From the NCBI RefSeq assembly GCF_008831285.2, contig NC_045142.1:2363001-2423000 (forward strand): 60,000 nucleotides of DNA. Direction: 5' to 3'. A program made the translations under genes and the position numbers. The notes beneath the pieces were generated by a model that had not been told where the DNA came from, did not search any database, and saw only the letters and a list, made by a program, of their open reading frames with translations. Below, piece by piece: positions 39,201-51,141 of this stretch. The DNA is from Nymphaea colorata. Lineage: Eukaryota; Streptophyta; Magnoliopsida; Nymphaeales; Nymphaeaceae. Numbering within the stretch: position 1 is the stretch's first letter; every line of letters starts with the position of its first letter.

Positions 39201-39691
39201 CCTAATGTGAACAAAATTTTGGCCAACATATTCTTTTCTGCCTCCATTTGTGATGAGAAAACTTTTTCCTCATAATTGGTATAAAATTAAATTTTGTACA
39301 AAAAGTCGTGCCATGCACTAAATCAAGCTTTTTCCTGAAATATTGACATTTTAAGGAGACTTTTGTTGTGAAATATTATTTAATTGATCAAAACTGATAT
39401 CACGATGAATCTGATTTCTGAAAATGAAATTTGAATGGAATAGGCTAAGAACTTTGTCCATGCAAAATTTCTGTCAATATTTATCCACACAGTCCCTATA
39501 AAATGACGACCAATATATTAAGAAAATAATAAAGATATTTATCTTTATTCTATTTTATGACTGACACGATATGGTAGAGTTTGATGCATATTAGTAGGTG
39601 CTTAGTTTTTTTAGGATTCCAATGTGATTTAGAACACAATGCAATTTGCATCATGATACCTACAATATGCATTTGACTTTTTGAACAAATG

Positions 39692-39692
<1 letters not shown>

Positions 39693-39730
<38 letters not shown>
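39693..39730. repeat. (TA)n microsatellite
   Basis: An uninterrupted TA dinucleotide tract of 38 bp. Confidence 0.95.
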
Positions 39731-39734
<4 letters not shown>

Positions 39735-40364
39735 ATTGGTTACTCCCATTTATTATGTACACGTAAATTTTTAAACCCAATCTAATTGGATATTTATTAA
39801 AACCCTATCTGAATCAAATCTAACTTGATGCCATTTCTTAGATTTGTTTCCAAACTAATCAATTTCTTAATTGAATGTTGATTGTTTTCCATTTCCAAAC
39901 TTTTTGGAGTAGTTTGGCTGGATATCGGCTGATCCCACTTTGATCCAACTGAGTTGGGTACTGACTTTCCCATCTAGATCAGGGGTCAGCATGGCAGAGG
40001 TAGGAGGCCGGCAGGTGCAATGCCCCTCTCAGATTTCTAAAATCTTAAAACTTTACATGTACAATTTAAAAATTTTAGTTTAATTTACATAAAAAAATTG
40101 AAAAATTATATTTTGGCTTCAGGCAAAATTTTGAAACTATGTTGGGCCATTCTAACAAAAAAATTCTGACTCAATCACTGTTGATCAAACTGACATCATC
40201 TTTTTTTTGTTCACATTGCTCAGCTTAAAAGGCCTCTCTTCTTTCTTCTGGGCTTCTTCTCTTTGCCTGTATTGTCCTAATGCCTTTCTCTCTCTCATAC
40301 ACACACATACACATTTGCTTTCATATTATGGTCTCTCCGTTAGCTTGGTCCAATGGCCAGCTAT

Positions 40365-40366
<2 letters not shown>

Positions 40367-40430
<64 letters not shown>
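40367..40430. repeat. Compound (TC)n(AC)n(AT)n microsatellite
   Basis: A TC tract of about 34 bp runs directly into AC repeats and then AT repeats. It is likely to be length-variable. Confidence 0.95.
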
Positions 40431-40431
<1 letters not shown>

Positions 40432-41867
40432 GAATTCTACACCAATGTTGTCAAGGGCTACTAAATTTACTCTAGTTAAATAAATTAGTTCATAAATACA
40501 AATCTTAGAGTTTTAAATAGACTCTTTTGTGAATCATGTGTACAAATTTGTTTTTTCCTTACTCTTTTTGTTATTATGATTATGAACATTCCAAGCTTAT
40601 TTATATGGTTGGATCCACAAGAAACAACTTTAAAATCAAAAGCCATTGAATCATACGCTCCCTGTATGCAAAGTAAAGTTGGTAAAAACTTCACCCATTA
40701 AATTTTTATTAGCAAACGGGTCGGGACGGACCAGTCCAACGCCCATCATTAAGTACAAGTGATACACAGAAAATGTTTTGCAAATTAATTTGTCACATTA
40801 CATGTTTTTATAGTAGTCGATTCCTTTGGAACTCTATTGAGTGTAGACTTTGGAATCCATGCGGACCTGACAGCTTGTTAGAGATCACAAAGAAGATAGT
40901 TTTGATTAAACATGTAAAGCTAATTAAGAAGTGGACGTAAGCCAAGAAGAGTTCTGCCAACTGGGCAACACCGATAGACTCTAAATAAGAAGTGGACGTA
41001 AGCCATGAAGATTATAGTCGGTCACATTTGACTGATAGGGAAGGATAATTGGATCATCGTTCCGCTTGATGCCATCAACCAGGAAATCGAATGACCTGCT
41101 CTTGTTTTGATAAGCTGCGTCCAACACTTCCATGAAATAGAAAACGTAGTAACAGGTTGCATCCTCCCAAAATATTCATGAAGTTGGCACTGTCAGAGTC
41201 GTTGCCTTACTCGACGCTGGTGTTATGGCATTGGCCAATGCCTTCACCAGAATATCCGTGAAGTTTGGATGAAGCTCATGTCATCTCTCGCCACAGTAGC
41301 CACGCCCTCGATCTTACCACTTGAATGCCACCAACGATCATAATGGTTATCCGAGTACCTGCAGCCAATGCAAGAACTGAAGTTAAAGTACTCTTTTTTT
41401 TTCCACGTACTCTTTGACCCGTATATCTATTTTCTTTTCTTTTCACAGCCATCTTTTCTACCTTAAAATTGGTCAATCTCATTGAAGAAAATGAATTGAA
41501 AATAAGGATGTTTGGACTTAAAGACCTATGGTTGTAGTGTCCATAGTGTCAAGGCGAAGAATCTTTTTCTTTTCGCTGAGTCAGAGCTAATTCAATAGCT
41601 GCCTCTTCTTCCTAAGAAGGATTTCCCTGTTGGTTAATGGGAGTGAGGGCCATTTGGTTTTTCGTTTTTCTTAAGAGATCACCCCCTTTCTCCAGAGAGA
41701 ATGAGAGTTGGTGGGTGCAACATATATGCACTCAAGACAACGGGAAGTTGAGGAGTTTTTGGATGATTTTCAAAAAGGAAAATTTTTTTTTTGGACTTTT
41801 AACTTTTCCACTACCTTTTTCTTTTCTTATAGGGTGCTCCCCTTTCTAGTGACCGGGGTATTCTGGT

Positions 41868-44800
41868 CAGCATGATCTGAAGAGAGCAGCGAAGAATGTG
41901 AATGATTGGGTTGGAGTTACCACTGTGGTGCCTCTTGTTGGTGGGTTTCTGGCTGGTGCATACGTGGGTAGATTTTGAATTGTCCTGATTTCCTACATAG
42001 TATATCTCCTGGTATGTTTCCTTTTTTTGTCATGCAAATGGATTATGCTTGTCTTGCTTTTGATCATTGGCAACTTGTGATCAGAAGGAAGAAAGAATAG
42101 GGATGAGATCATGATTTCTAATCGCTTACCAATCATGGAATACTAATTGACTTATTGGAGATCTATTACTGAAGCTAGATATTCTGAACCTTGGATTTCC
42201 TTACCATGGGAGATGAATCATGATTCCTGTAATTACATTAGAATAGTTAATTCTTTCTAACTGGATTGAAAAGTACAAGAATGACAAAGTCCCACGAAAT
42301 TATTCCACCTTTTGGTTTACCTGTTAAATGTTCCCTATTACCGCTTTCATCTGTACTCTCCTTTGTGATCCCACTCCCGGTGTCGCTTTTCTGTCTTCAT
42401 GTTCTCCATTGGCATCCTTCGGCTAGGCACTTGGCCAAGGCCATCCGACAAATATGGCAGTCTTAGTGAGGCCACCAGAAGTATTTCTAGTTTGGTTGCA
42501 ATATTCATCATCCGCACTACACTGAAATAACTTTCAGTTACAACTTCATTCCTTCTTCTAATAAAGAAGAGAAAAATGAAAAAGCCATTATTGGGTATGA
42601 CATGAACTTCAAGAATACTCTATTCATCATCAAATCATGAGTCTTTCTGACATATTTGCTTTCTTTCTCATTGTTCCCGACCTTTTCACTGAACCTGGGG
42701 CTGAGTCTGTTGACCCTATTCGAGTTGGTCCCATCTCTCAATCCACCACCATGCAGCAGAAGTACTTCAGCCTACTACACATGCAACAAATCTTTAAGGA
42801 CCCACAAGCTGGCCTTTTTCTTAGTTTTGTACCTTATCTCCTTGGGCAGCGGAGGCCACAAGCCATCGCTGGAGAGCTTTGGTGCAGACCAGTTTGACAA
42901 CAACAACGACGACGAGAGGAAGAAGAGGACTCCTTCAACTGGTGGTACTTGGTCTATGCAGTGGGGTCGTGCTTGGGTGTGACTCTGATAGTCTGTGTCC
43001 AAGACTATGTGAGTTGGGGTGCTGGGTTTGGTGTTCCTGCTGCTACCACTGCCTTAGCCATTGTGGTCTTGGGCTTTCGGGTGCCCTTTTACAGGTATAG
43101 GTATAGGGAACCCCAAGGGAGCACACTGACCCCAATGGTGCATGTACTGGTTGCAGCCATGGCCAAGAGGTAGCTGCCTTAACCTTCTCACCCTTCTGAA
43201 CTCCACAACTTGGAGACTGTTCCAGGGAGGAGACGCCTGCGTCACACCAACAGGATGAGGTATGCATGTGCACGGCATGCTAAGATTCCCCAGTTCTTTG
43301 GCATTTGCCTTTTGTGTACAATGCAAAACTGGTTGTGCATGTGGTTGCTTTGTGAGTCCCTTGTACATAAGAATAAGAGCTCGCACCTTTTTTATCGAGT
43401 CTACAGCTTTGACCCAGTTCAGATGGAATGCAATTCATTGCATGAAATTTCTTTAACTGGACTTCGGATGTTCATTTTTCTGGCACTTTTTCTCGAAATT
43501 CTTACTACAATAATGTTTTGAGATAGGATTTTGTAGCTTATAAATTATAATATTTGACAAATTTTAGGCTTCCGAGTCTGAATCCTTACAACCCATTTGA
43601 ATCCAGAACCTATTTCTAGATTTGGATCATGGAGATCAGACCAGCTTCATTCATTTTTCACTATAATGTCTTCATGAAGTTACCAAAATTTCACCTTTCT
43701 TATATGTCACACAATCAAGAGTTTTTTTTTTTTTTTAGTTGTTGAATCAAATAAGGATTTATACACTCATTTTTGGAGATGTAGGATCAGCCGATCAGCT
43801 AGGCTTCACTTTGATTTTAGTAAGAAGAGAAAACAGAGTGCAGAAAATTGGATATTAAGATTTGAATCCGAACCATTATGTGATTGCCAAACCGTTCCTC
43901 GACAAAGCAACCATCGTCGACCAAGAGGCGCTGAAGATTAGTCCAGCAGCAGCCAACATGGGCTGCCACCATCCACGGCGGATGGCGACTGTCACCCAGG
44001 TGGGGGGAAACGAAGCAGCTCCTCTCCATGGTGCCCATCTGGCTCTGCAATTTCATCTTTGGCCTCTGCATCTCACAGGGCCAGACCACCTTCGTCAGGC
44101 AGGGCAACCTCACCGACCGCTAGCCTCCCCCCACTACCCTCCTCCTCTCTTCCACCTCCACCCTCCTTCCCTCTTCCACCTCCACCATGATTAAGGCTGT
44201 GCTTAGCTTGAATATCTGATAGGTACTCGGCATTCGGCCTGACTCGGGTTCAGGCTAGTGCCAAAGAAAAAAATGCATTGAACCTGCAAGTTATCTGGTT
44301 CGGTAGACTTGATTAAGCCCGGTTTTATTTGATCAAAAATGCATTGAACCTGCAAGTTAGACTTGATTAAGCCCGGTTTTATTTGATCAGATTTTTTAAA
44401 TACATATTTTAGATATATATTTTTAATTTAATAAAACTTCAGAGTGTCGGTTTAGCTTGGGTTCGGGTTTCGGGTTTGAAGCTTGACTCCTTATTAGCTG
44501 AGCGGATGGTAATTTTTTTTTTTTTTTTGTGAAGGGGGGTGCAGTAAATTATTTTTTTTTATAGGGACAAAAAGGCAATCAAGAACGACAGGTCGGTTAA
44601 ACTAAAATTTTTTCAATCGACAGGTCGGTTAAACTAAAATTTTTTCAATGTAAATTTTTTTTTTCATCGCTCACCCGGGTCATGGCATGAGCGGCCCCCT
44701 CCTTCTCTTCACAGGGTCGGGTTAAGAGGAGCAACGAAGAGGAACAGGAGGTCGGGTCAAAGTCAAAAGAATTTGATTTTTTTTATACGGTAGAAAAAAT

Positions 44801-45397
44801 CCCACCGTCCCTTTCCTCCTCAACCTCACCGGTCTCTACCGCCGCATCACCGTCCTCCAGCGGATCGGCACCGGCATGGCCATTTGCATCGCCACCATGA
44901 CCGCCGCCGCCCTCGCCGAGAAGAAGCGCAGGGACTCCGACCACGTCATCAGCGTGATCTGGCTCGTCCCTCAGTTCGTTTTTCTCGGCGTCGCCGACGT
45001 CTTCACCCTGGTGGGCCTGCAGGAATACTTCCACGATCAAGTCCCCGACTCCATGAGAAGCCTCGGGATCGCCTTCTACCTCAGTGTGGTCGGAGTCGCG
45101 AGCTTCATCAGCAGCCTGCTGTTCACAGTCGTGGACTCGGTGACTGGTCGAGGAGGTTGGAAAAGCTGGTTCGGCGTGGACCTCAACAGCAGCAGACTTG
45201 ACTATTTCTACTGGTTGTTGGCCGGTCTGTGCGCCATGAATCTTTGTTTCTATGTGCTTGTGGAGAGAAAGTATGCGTGTAAGACAGCGGAAAGAGTCCA
45301 GAGAGGAGCGATTGGGAACGCCATTGATGAAGGTGGCGGTGGTGGTGGGGAGTTTAGCTTAGTAAGGTCTGCAATAACCATTGAGAGAAAGCAATAA
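41868..45397 (+). pseudogene. NPF5-type transporter pseudogene (inverted copy of the intact gene)
   Basis: This is a truncated, inactivated copy of the minus-strand gene at 46,402-49,708. Homology starts inside exon 2 near 41,868, so exon 1 and the ExxER proton motif are missing. Exon 2 remnant: 41,868-42,011, with TGG changed to TGA at 41,976-41,978 (RFW becomes RF-stop). Intron 2: 42,012-42,697, acceptor changed from CCAG to CCTG. Exon 3: 42,698-43,259, with a 3-codon deletion near 42,768, frameshifting deletions after DDERKK near 42,920 and stop codons after AMAKR near 43,171. Intron 3 has lost its AG (CAG/G became ACC/G at 43,891-43,894). Exon 4 runs from 43,894, is interrupted by an insertion at 44,193-44,805, and resumes at 44,806. 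The 3' part stays open from 44,876 to the TAA at 45,395-45,397 and keeps QEYFHDQVPDSMRSLGIAFY. The C-terminal tail differs from the intact gene. A functional transporter cannot be made. Confidence 0.93.
44193..44805 (+). mobile_element. 613-bp insertion in pseudogene exon 4
   Basis: Coding homology stops after TCCACCATGATT (44,192) and resumes with CGTCCCTTTCCTCC (44,806). About 30 bp of the intact exon are missing at the junction. The inserted DNA is non-coding. It contains a duplication of AATGCATTGAACCTGCAAG through CCCGGTTTTATTTGATCA (copies near 44,272 and 44,338). It also contains a 32-bp tandem duplication beginning GACAGGTCGGTTAAACTAAA (44,588 and 44,620), plus T-rich runs. I see no target-site duplication or convincing terminal inverted repeats, so a degraded transposon is an inference; filler DNA from break repair is the alternative. 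Confidence 0.6.
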
Positions 45398-45703
45398 CCA
45401 TAGTTTTAATGTCAACTCATTAGTTTGTTTTAGGGGGTGTTTGATAGCATCGGATTTGAGTTCGATTTGAGAATCGTGCATTTAAGATCATACCCTTTTC
45501 CCTCCTTTGATCTTAAATTCGACTTTTTTTTAATAAAGAAAAGGAAGAATTTAAGTGTGGATCTTAACCACAGATTTTTCGATAATTCTGTGGATACTCC
45601 AATAAGCAACCATCTTCTCAACAACTTCCAAATGAAATTAACAAATTAAACTGCATATTCTAGCAACGATAAATCTGACATTAAATGTACATAAAAAGCT
45701 TCT

Positions 45704-46049
45704 ATGGGCCTCACATTGAGGATTCTGCTTTAAGGTGTAAGGTCATCTACCTCTTTCTTTAGAATTTGGAGGGTACATATAGTTTTAGTTTAAGCTGTTT
45801 TATGATTCATTTTATTGGAGTTTTGTTTGTTGCACATACTGCAACTTTTGCATATTTAATGTCTTGCCAACACCTTGAGAAGGAAATTTGATGTATATTT
45901 GATGGTGGTTCTTGGTTTGGAGTTAGTTTTAATTGAACGTTTCGTAGAATCTCGATAATTTGGAACTATTAGCCAATCCAGGGGGATTTTTGTGCTGTTT
46001 TGAATTTTATTTTCTGTGGGCTTCAAATGGAGGATTCTGCAGCATGTCA
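45704..46049. other. Spacer at the centre of the inverted duplication
   Basis: A 346-bp AT-rich loop between the two arms, without an obvious gene. A diverged direct repeat flanks it. ATGGGCCTCACATTGAGGAT (from 45,704, continuing TCTGC to 45,728) resembles GTGGGCTTCAAATGGAGGAT (from 46,016, continuing TCTGC to 46,040). This may be a trace of how the inversion formed. Confidence 0.6.
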
Positions 46050-46385
46050 AGAAGCTTTTTATGTAAATTTAATGTCAGATTTTTCGTTGGTTTTAGTTCT
46101 TCTAGGTAGTTGGCTAGTGTAGAATAGGCATTTTAATTTGTTAATTTCATTTGGAAGTTGTTGAGAAGATGGTTGCTTATTGGAGTATTTAAAAATTATC
46201 GTAAAATCTCTAGTTAAGATCCACACTTAAGTTCTTATTTTTCTGTTCTGTATTGAAAAAGTAGAATTAAGATCAAAGAAGGGAAGAGAGTATGATCGAT
46301 CTCAAATCTGATGCCATCAAACACCCCCAAAACCAAACTAATGAGTTCATTGAAACTATAGTTTTTTTGCTTTCTCTCATCAATA

Positions 46386-46391
46386 TTTATT
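46386..46391 (-). promoter_or_regulatory. Possible polyadenylation signal (AATAAA)
   Basis: AATAAA on the minus strand starts 10 bases after the stop codon of the NPF5-type gene. It is unusually close to the stop. Plant signals are loose, so the true cleavage site may be further downstream, in the shared 3' flank of the inverted duplication. Confidence 0.35.
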
Positions 46392-46401
46392 ACAAAACTT
46401 A

Positions 46402-49400
46402 CTAAGCTATCACCCTCAACTCCCTACCACCACCGCCACCTTCATCAATGGCGTCCCCAACCGCTCCTCTCTGGACTCTTTCCACTGTCTTATACACATA
46501 CTTCCTCGCCACAAGCACATAGAGACAAAGATTCATGGCGCACAAACCAGCCAACAACCAGTAGAAATAGTCAAGTCTGCTGCTGTTGAGGTCCACGCCG
46601 AACCAGCTCTTCCTCCCTCCTCGACCAGTCACCGAGTCCACGACTGTGATCAGCAGGCTGCTGATGAAGCTCGAGACTCCGACCACACTGAGGTAGAAGG
46701 CGATCCCGAGGCTTCTCATGGAGTCGGGGACTTGATCGTAGAAGTATTCCTGCAGACCCACCAGGGTGAAGACGTCGGCGACGCCGAGAAGAACGAACTG
46801 AGGGACGAGCCAGATCACGCTGATGACGTGGTCGGAGTCCCTGCGCTTCTTCTCGGCGAGGGCGGCGGCGGTCATGGTGGCGATGCAAATGGCCATGCCG
46901 GTGCCGATCCGCTGGAGGACGGTGATGCCGCGGTCGAGACCGGTGAGGCTCCGGAGGAAAGGGACGAGGAGGCGGTCGTAGAAGGAGACGAATATGATCA
47001 TGGTGGAGGCGGAGAAGGCGAGAAGGGAGGCGGGGGGGATCTGGAAGTGAGGCGTGAGGTAGCGGTTGGTGAGGTTGCCCTGCTTGATGAAGAAGGTCTG
47101 GCCCTGTGAGATGCAGACGCCAAAGGTGAGAGTGCAGAGCCAGATGGGCACCATGGAGAGGAGCTGCTTCGTTTCCTCCACTTGGGTGACAGTCGCCATC
47201 CGCCATAGATGGTGGCAGCCCTTGTTGGCTGCTGCTGGACTGCTCTCCAGTGCCTCTTGGTCGACGATGGCTGCTTTGTCGAGGAACCTGATGACAATCA
47301 CATAATGGTTCGGATTCAGATCTTAGTTTCCAATTTTCTGCATTGTGTTTTCTCTCCTTACCGAAATCAAAGTGAAGCCTAGCTGATTGGCTGAGCCTAC
47401 ATCTCAAAAATGAGTGTTGCCCAACACGTAGATCATACATTTAATCTTAATTTCTAAATCCTTATTTGATTCAATAATTATAAAAAAAAAACTCTTCAGA
47501 TTGTGTGACATATAAGAAAGGTGAGAATTTGGTAACTTCATGAAGACATTCTAGAGAAAAATGAATGAAGCTGGTCTGATCTCCACGATCCAAATCTAGA
47601 AATAGGCTCTGGATTCAAATGGGTTGTAAGGATTCAGACTCCGAAGCCTAAAATTTGTCAAGTATTATAAGCTACAAGATCCTATCTCAACACATTATTA
47701 TAGTAAAATTTTGGAGAAAAAGTGCCAGAAAAATGAACATACGGAGTCTAGTTGTAAGCAATTTCATGAAATGAATTGCATTGCATCCGAACTAGGCCAA
47801 AGCTGTAAGTTGTAACTCGATAAAAAAAGTGCGAGCTCTTATTCTTATGTACACGTGACTCATAAGGAAACCACATGCAAAGCCAGTACTGCATTGTACA
47901 CAAAAGGCAACTACCAAAGAACTGGGGAATCTTAGCGTGCGGTGCACATGCATACCTCATCCTGTTGGTGTGACGCAGGCGTCTCCTCCCTGGTACAGTC
48001 TCCAATTCATGGAGTTCAGAAGGGTCAGAAGGGTAAGGCAGCTTCCTCTTGGCCATGGCTGCAACCAGGACCTGCACCATTGGGGTCAGTGTGCTCCCTT
48101 GGGGTACCCTATACCTGTAAAAGGGCACCCCAAAGCCCAAGACCACAATGGCTAAGGCAGTGGTAGCAGCAAGAACACCAAACCCAGCGCCCCAACTCAC
48201 ATAGTCTTGGACATAGACAATCAGAGTCACACCGAGCACGACCCCACTGCATAGACCAAAGTACCACCAGTTGAAGAAGGAGACCTTCTTCCTCCTCTCG
48301 TCGTCGTCGTTGTCATCAAACTGGTCTGCACCAAAGCTCTCCAGCGATGGCTTGTGGCCTCCGGTGCCCAGGGAGATGAGGTACAGAGCCAAGAAAAAGG
48401 CCAGCTTGTGGGTCCTTAAAGATTTGGTGCATGTGTAGTAGGCTGAAGAGCCTGAAGTACTGCTGCTGCATGGTGGTGGCTTGAGAGATGGGACCAACTC
48501 GGATAGGGTCAACAGACTCAACCCCTGGTTCAGTGAAATGATCGGGAACAATGAGAAAGAGAGGAAATATGTCAGTATGGAAAGACTCATGATTTGATGA
48601 TGAACAGAGTATTCAAGTACTCCTTGAAGTTCGTGTCATACACATTAATGGCTTTTTCATTTTTCTTTTCTTTATTAGAAGAAGGAAAGAAGTTGTAACT
48701 GAAAGTTATTTCAATGTAGTGCGGCTGCTGAATATTGCAACCAAACTAGAAATACTTCTAGTGGCCTCACTAAGACTGCCATATTTGTCTGCTGGCCATG
48801 GCCAAGTGCCTAGCCGAAGGATGCCAATGGGGAACATGAAGACAGAAAAGCAACACCGGGAGTGGGATCAAAAAGGAGAGTACAGATGAAAGTGGTAATA
48901 GGGAACATTTAACAGGTAAACCAAAAAAGTTGAATAATTTCATGGGACTTTGTCATTCTTGTACTTTCCAATACAGTTAGAAAGAATTAACTATTCCGAT
49001 GTAATTACAGAAATCATGATTCATCTCCCATGGTAAGGAAATCCAAGGTTCAGAATATCTAGCTTCTGTAATAGATCTCCAATAAATTAATTAGTATTCC
49101 ATGATTGGTAAGCGTTTAGAAACCATGAGCTCATCCCTATTCTTTCTTTTCTTCTGATCACAAGTTGCCAATGATCAAAAGCAAAACAAGCATAATCCAT
49201 TTTCATGACAAACAAAGGAAACATACCAGGAGATATACTATGGAGGAAATCAGGACCATCCAAAATCTACCCACGTATGCATCAGCCAGAAACCCACCAA
49301 CAAGAGGCACCACAGTGGTAACTCCAACCCAATCATTCACATTCTTCGCTGCTGTCTTCAGATCTTGATGAAGCACCTTGTTCAGATAAATGATGAGGTT

Positions 49401-49708
49401 TGAGGCGATACCATAATAACTTAGCCTCTCAGAAAACTCAATCCCTTTAAACAGAACAACAATGGAAAAGAAAAGGAACGCAGAATCAGCAAAAACCATA
49501 TACCAGAAGAACAAAGCAGATCAGAAGAAGGCAAATCCGACCTACCAATGATGAAGAGTGACGCCCTCCAACCCCCAGTAGCAGACCTGCGGGGGATCCT
49601 CCCCTTGTAATCAACAGACGAGTCATGAACCCTCTCCTTCTCATCTCCTTCTTCCGCAGAGCGCTCCATGGCTGATGGTGCAGAAATGGTAACTTTGGTA
49701 TCAAGCAT
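46402..49708 (-). CDS. NRT1/PTR FAMILY (NPF5-type) proton-coupled transporter, intact, 4 exons
   Basis: This is a major-facilitator membrane transporter of the NPF family, whose members move nitrate, peptides or hormones with protons; the substrate cannot be predicted here. Exons on the minus strand: 49,546-49,708; 49,227-49,444; 47,956-48,524; 46,402-47,287. All introns are GT-AG, the phases agree, and the total is 1,836 nt (611 codons plus stop), close to the usual 550-610. Motifs: SVDYKGRIPRRSATGGWR at about 31-48, the proton-coupling ExxER motif EFSER at 57-61, FGADQFD at 191-197, FFNWWYFG at 210-217, RFLDKAAIVD from 317, and PDSMRSLGIAFYLSVVG plus WFGVDLNSSRLDYFYWLLAG near the C terminus. 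VDYKG and the D-x-N-S-S-R-L-D-Y-F-Y-W block point to the NPF5 clade. A second ATG at 49,669 (MERSAEEGDEK, 598 residues) has better context (GCC-ATG-G) and may be the true start. No stops or frameshifts were seen. Confidence 0.93.
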
Positions 49709-49790
49709 CTAGTGCAAAATCTAGAACTCTGCGTCAGTTGAAGGTGGGATTACTTTTTCTGAGGTATGAGAAGGGAATCGTGTTTCTGTC

Positions 49791-49798
49791 TATTTATA
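49791..49798 (-). promoter_or_regulatory. Probable TATA box of the NPF5-type gene
   Basis: On the minus strand the sequence reads TATAAATA, 83 bp upstream of the first ATG (49,708) and 122 bp upstream of the second (49,669). This is suitable for a transcription start near 49,765 and a short leader. It matches the plant TATA consensus; use is inferred. Confidence 0.65.
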
Positions 49799-51141
49799 AG
49801 GTTGATTCCTTCCTTTAACCAGTTTTCCATCTTTTCCATCAATAGTTTTTTCATTTTATTCTTATTCTCTTCTACACCCCATCTTTACGGATATCTCTCT
49901 GCCAACCTGAAAAAGCCCATGATTAGGACCTCACGAGGATGACTGATTTAGGTGGAAGTGCGGGAGGCTGTGGTGGGTGCATTTGGAAAAACTAGATACA
50001 TGCAAGAGGCTAACTAAAAGCGCCATTAAGTATTCCAGTACTAATTCGGAAAGTGTTTGATTGCACACATAAATGCATGCATTATGTGGTCTCAGAGTAG
50101 AGCTTGGAAAAGAAGCCAAAATATTTACTTTGCATTCTTAAAAGAAGGCGAAAGTTTTTCTCTCAATAATGGTTCATCATATTACTAAAGAAAAAGAAAT
50201 ACACGAGAGACATGGTGCAGACTCAAATGAGTCATTTGAAGCTAGTTTTGATGCTAAAATCTGCATGTAATTAACATTTCATTCAAAGCAGAAACAAACA
50301 AGGAGAGACACATGCATAAGAAATTTAGTAAATGCGTGCTTGAGGTTGCTGACTTTTCTCATCCTTATCATTGTTGCGTACTGAAATAGGAAACTCCAGA
50401 CTTCAATTAAACGCGCCGGCTGGATCGACAGATACCGTCTTCATGTTTGGATTTTCTGATTGAGACATCGTTATTCTTTAATATAAACAAGGGTGGTAGT
50501 CAAACTACTGCCAATTCATTGGTTCAAGACAATACAGGAATCGACTTCAATTGGCAGCAAGCCAGCAACTATATTGTATCCTAGTTGAGATGTTTGATTT
50601 TTCTGCTTTTTCACTTTGAGAGGGAAGAAAGATTTTATGAAAAGTTGGGACAAAGAAAGCGGCGCCGGTCTTGTACTGTTGGGTCGTCTGTGCCGACCAA
50701 TATTATTTCAAGAAAATAATAACGAAAAAAAAAATCATTTTCTTTATTTAAAACATGGATGATATGGGGCAATTATCATTATATATTTGACAACCATATT
50801 GTCCTTTTATGATGTGAGACGGAAATCAATATTCACATCATTGGTCTGCAAGCTCTAAGTTTGAATTCCTTCACCAAAATCCACATGGGTGACCCATCTA
50901 CAAACGACTCATTTTGCTAGATCTCTTTCTTCCTTTTCCCTTTTCCTTTTCTCTCTCCCTCCTGCTCACTCTTTCACCATGATTTGACAGGGCAAAACAT
51001 GCTGTACAGCTCCTCTTTGGAACTCTGGCGATATGCCATTGATCGTGTATCGAAAGTCTTCTCAAGGCTGATGCAGAAGATTCAATGAGCATGAAGCCAA
51101 GAGCGTATTGGATTGCGTTAAGTTTCGGTTTATCAGCCAGA

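Larger units (their letters stand above)
36281..41860. other. Intergenic, no gene supported
   Basis: About 5.6 kb with only short overlapping open frames that match nothing I recognise. It includes a (TA)n tract at 39,693-39,730 and a compound (TC)n(AC)n(AT)n tract at 40,367-40,430. Segments rich in AATCCGATC-type words, such as 39,770-39,960, may be transposon relics. No tRNA or other RNA gene was identified. Confidence 0.5.
41868..49355. repeat. Large inverted duplication (arms 41,868-45,703 and 46,050-49,355)
   Basis: The left arm read forward matches the right arm read in reverse complement through part of exon 2, introns 2 and 3, exons 3 and 4, and about 300 bp of 3' flank. The last shared segment is TCTGACATTAAATNTACAT followed by AAAAAGCTTCT, ending at 45,703 on the left and 46,050 on the right. 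The spacer is about 346 bp. Introns and flank are conserved as well as exons, so the duplication happened at the DNA level and is fairly recent. By eye, similarity is high with many small indels. The arms are unequal in length because of the 613-bp insertion on the left. Confidence 0.92.

Noticed and set aside
44783-45201. Opposite-strand and out-of-frame ORFs over the pseudogene exon 4
   Set aside because: Same shadow effect of the GC-rich transporter exon.
46571-47440. Long open frames in other frames and on the opposite strand of exon 4 (46,571-47,440 minus; 46,732-47,109 plus)
   Set aside because: They are shadows of the GC-rich NPF exon. Their translations are low-complexity (Arg/His/Pro or Gly/Asp/Glu rich), while the real frame has the family motifs.
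50850-50890. T-arm-like TTTGAATTCC sequence suggesting a tRNA
   Set aside because: No acceptor, D or anticodon stem could be fitted upstream.
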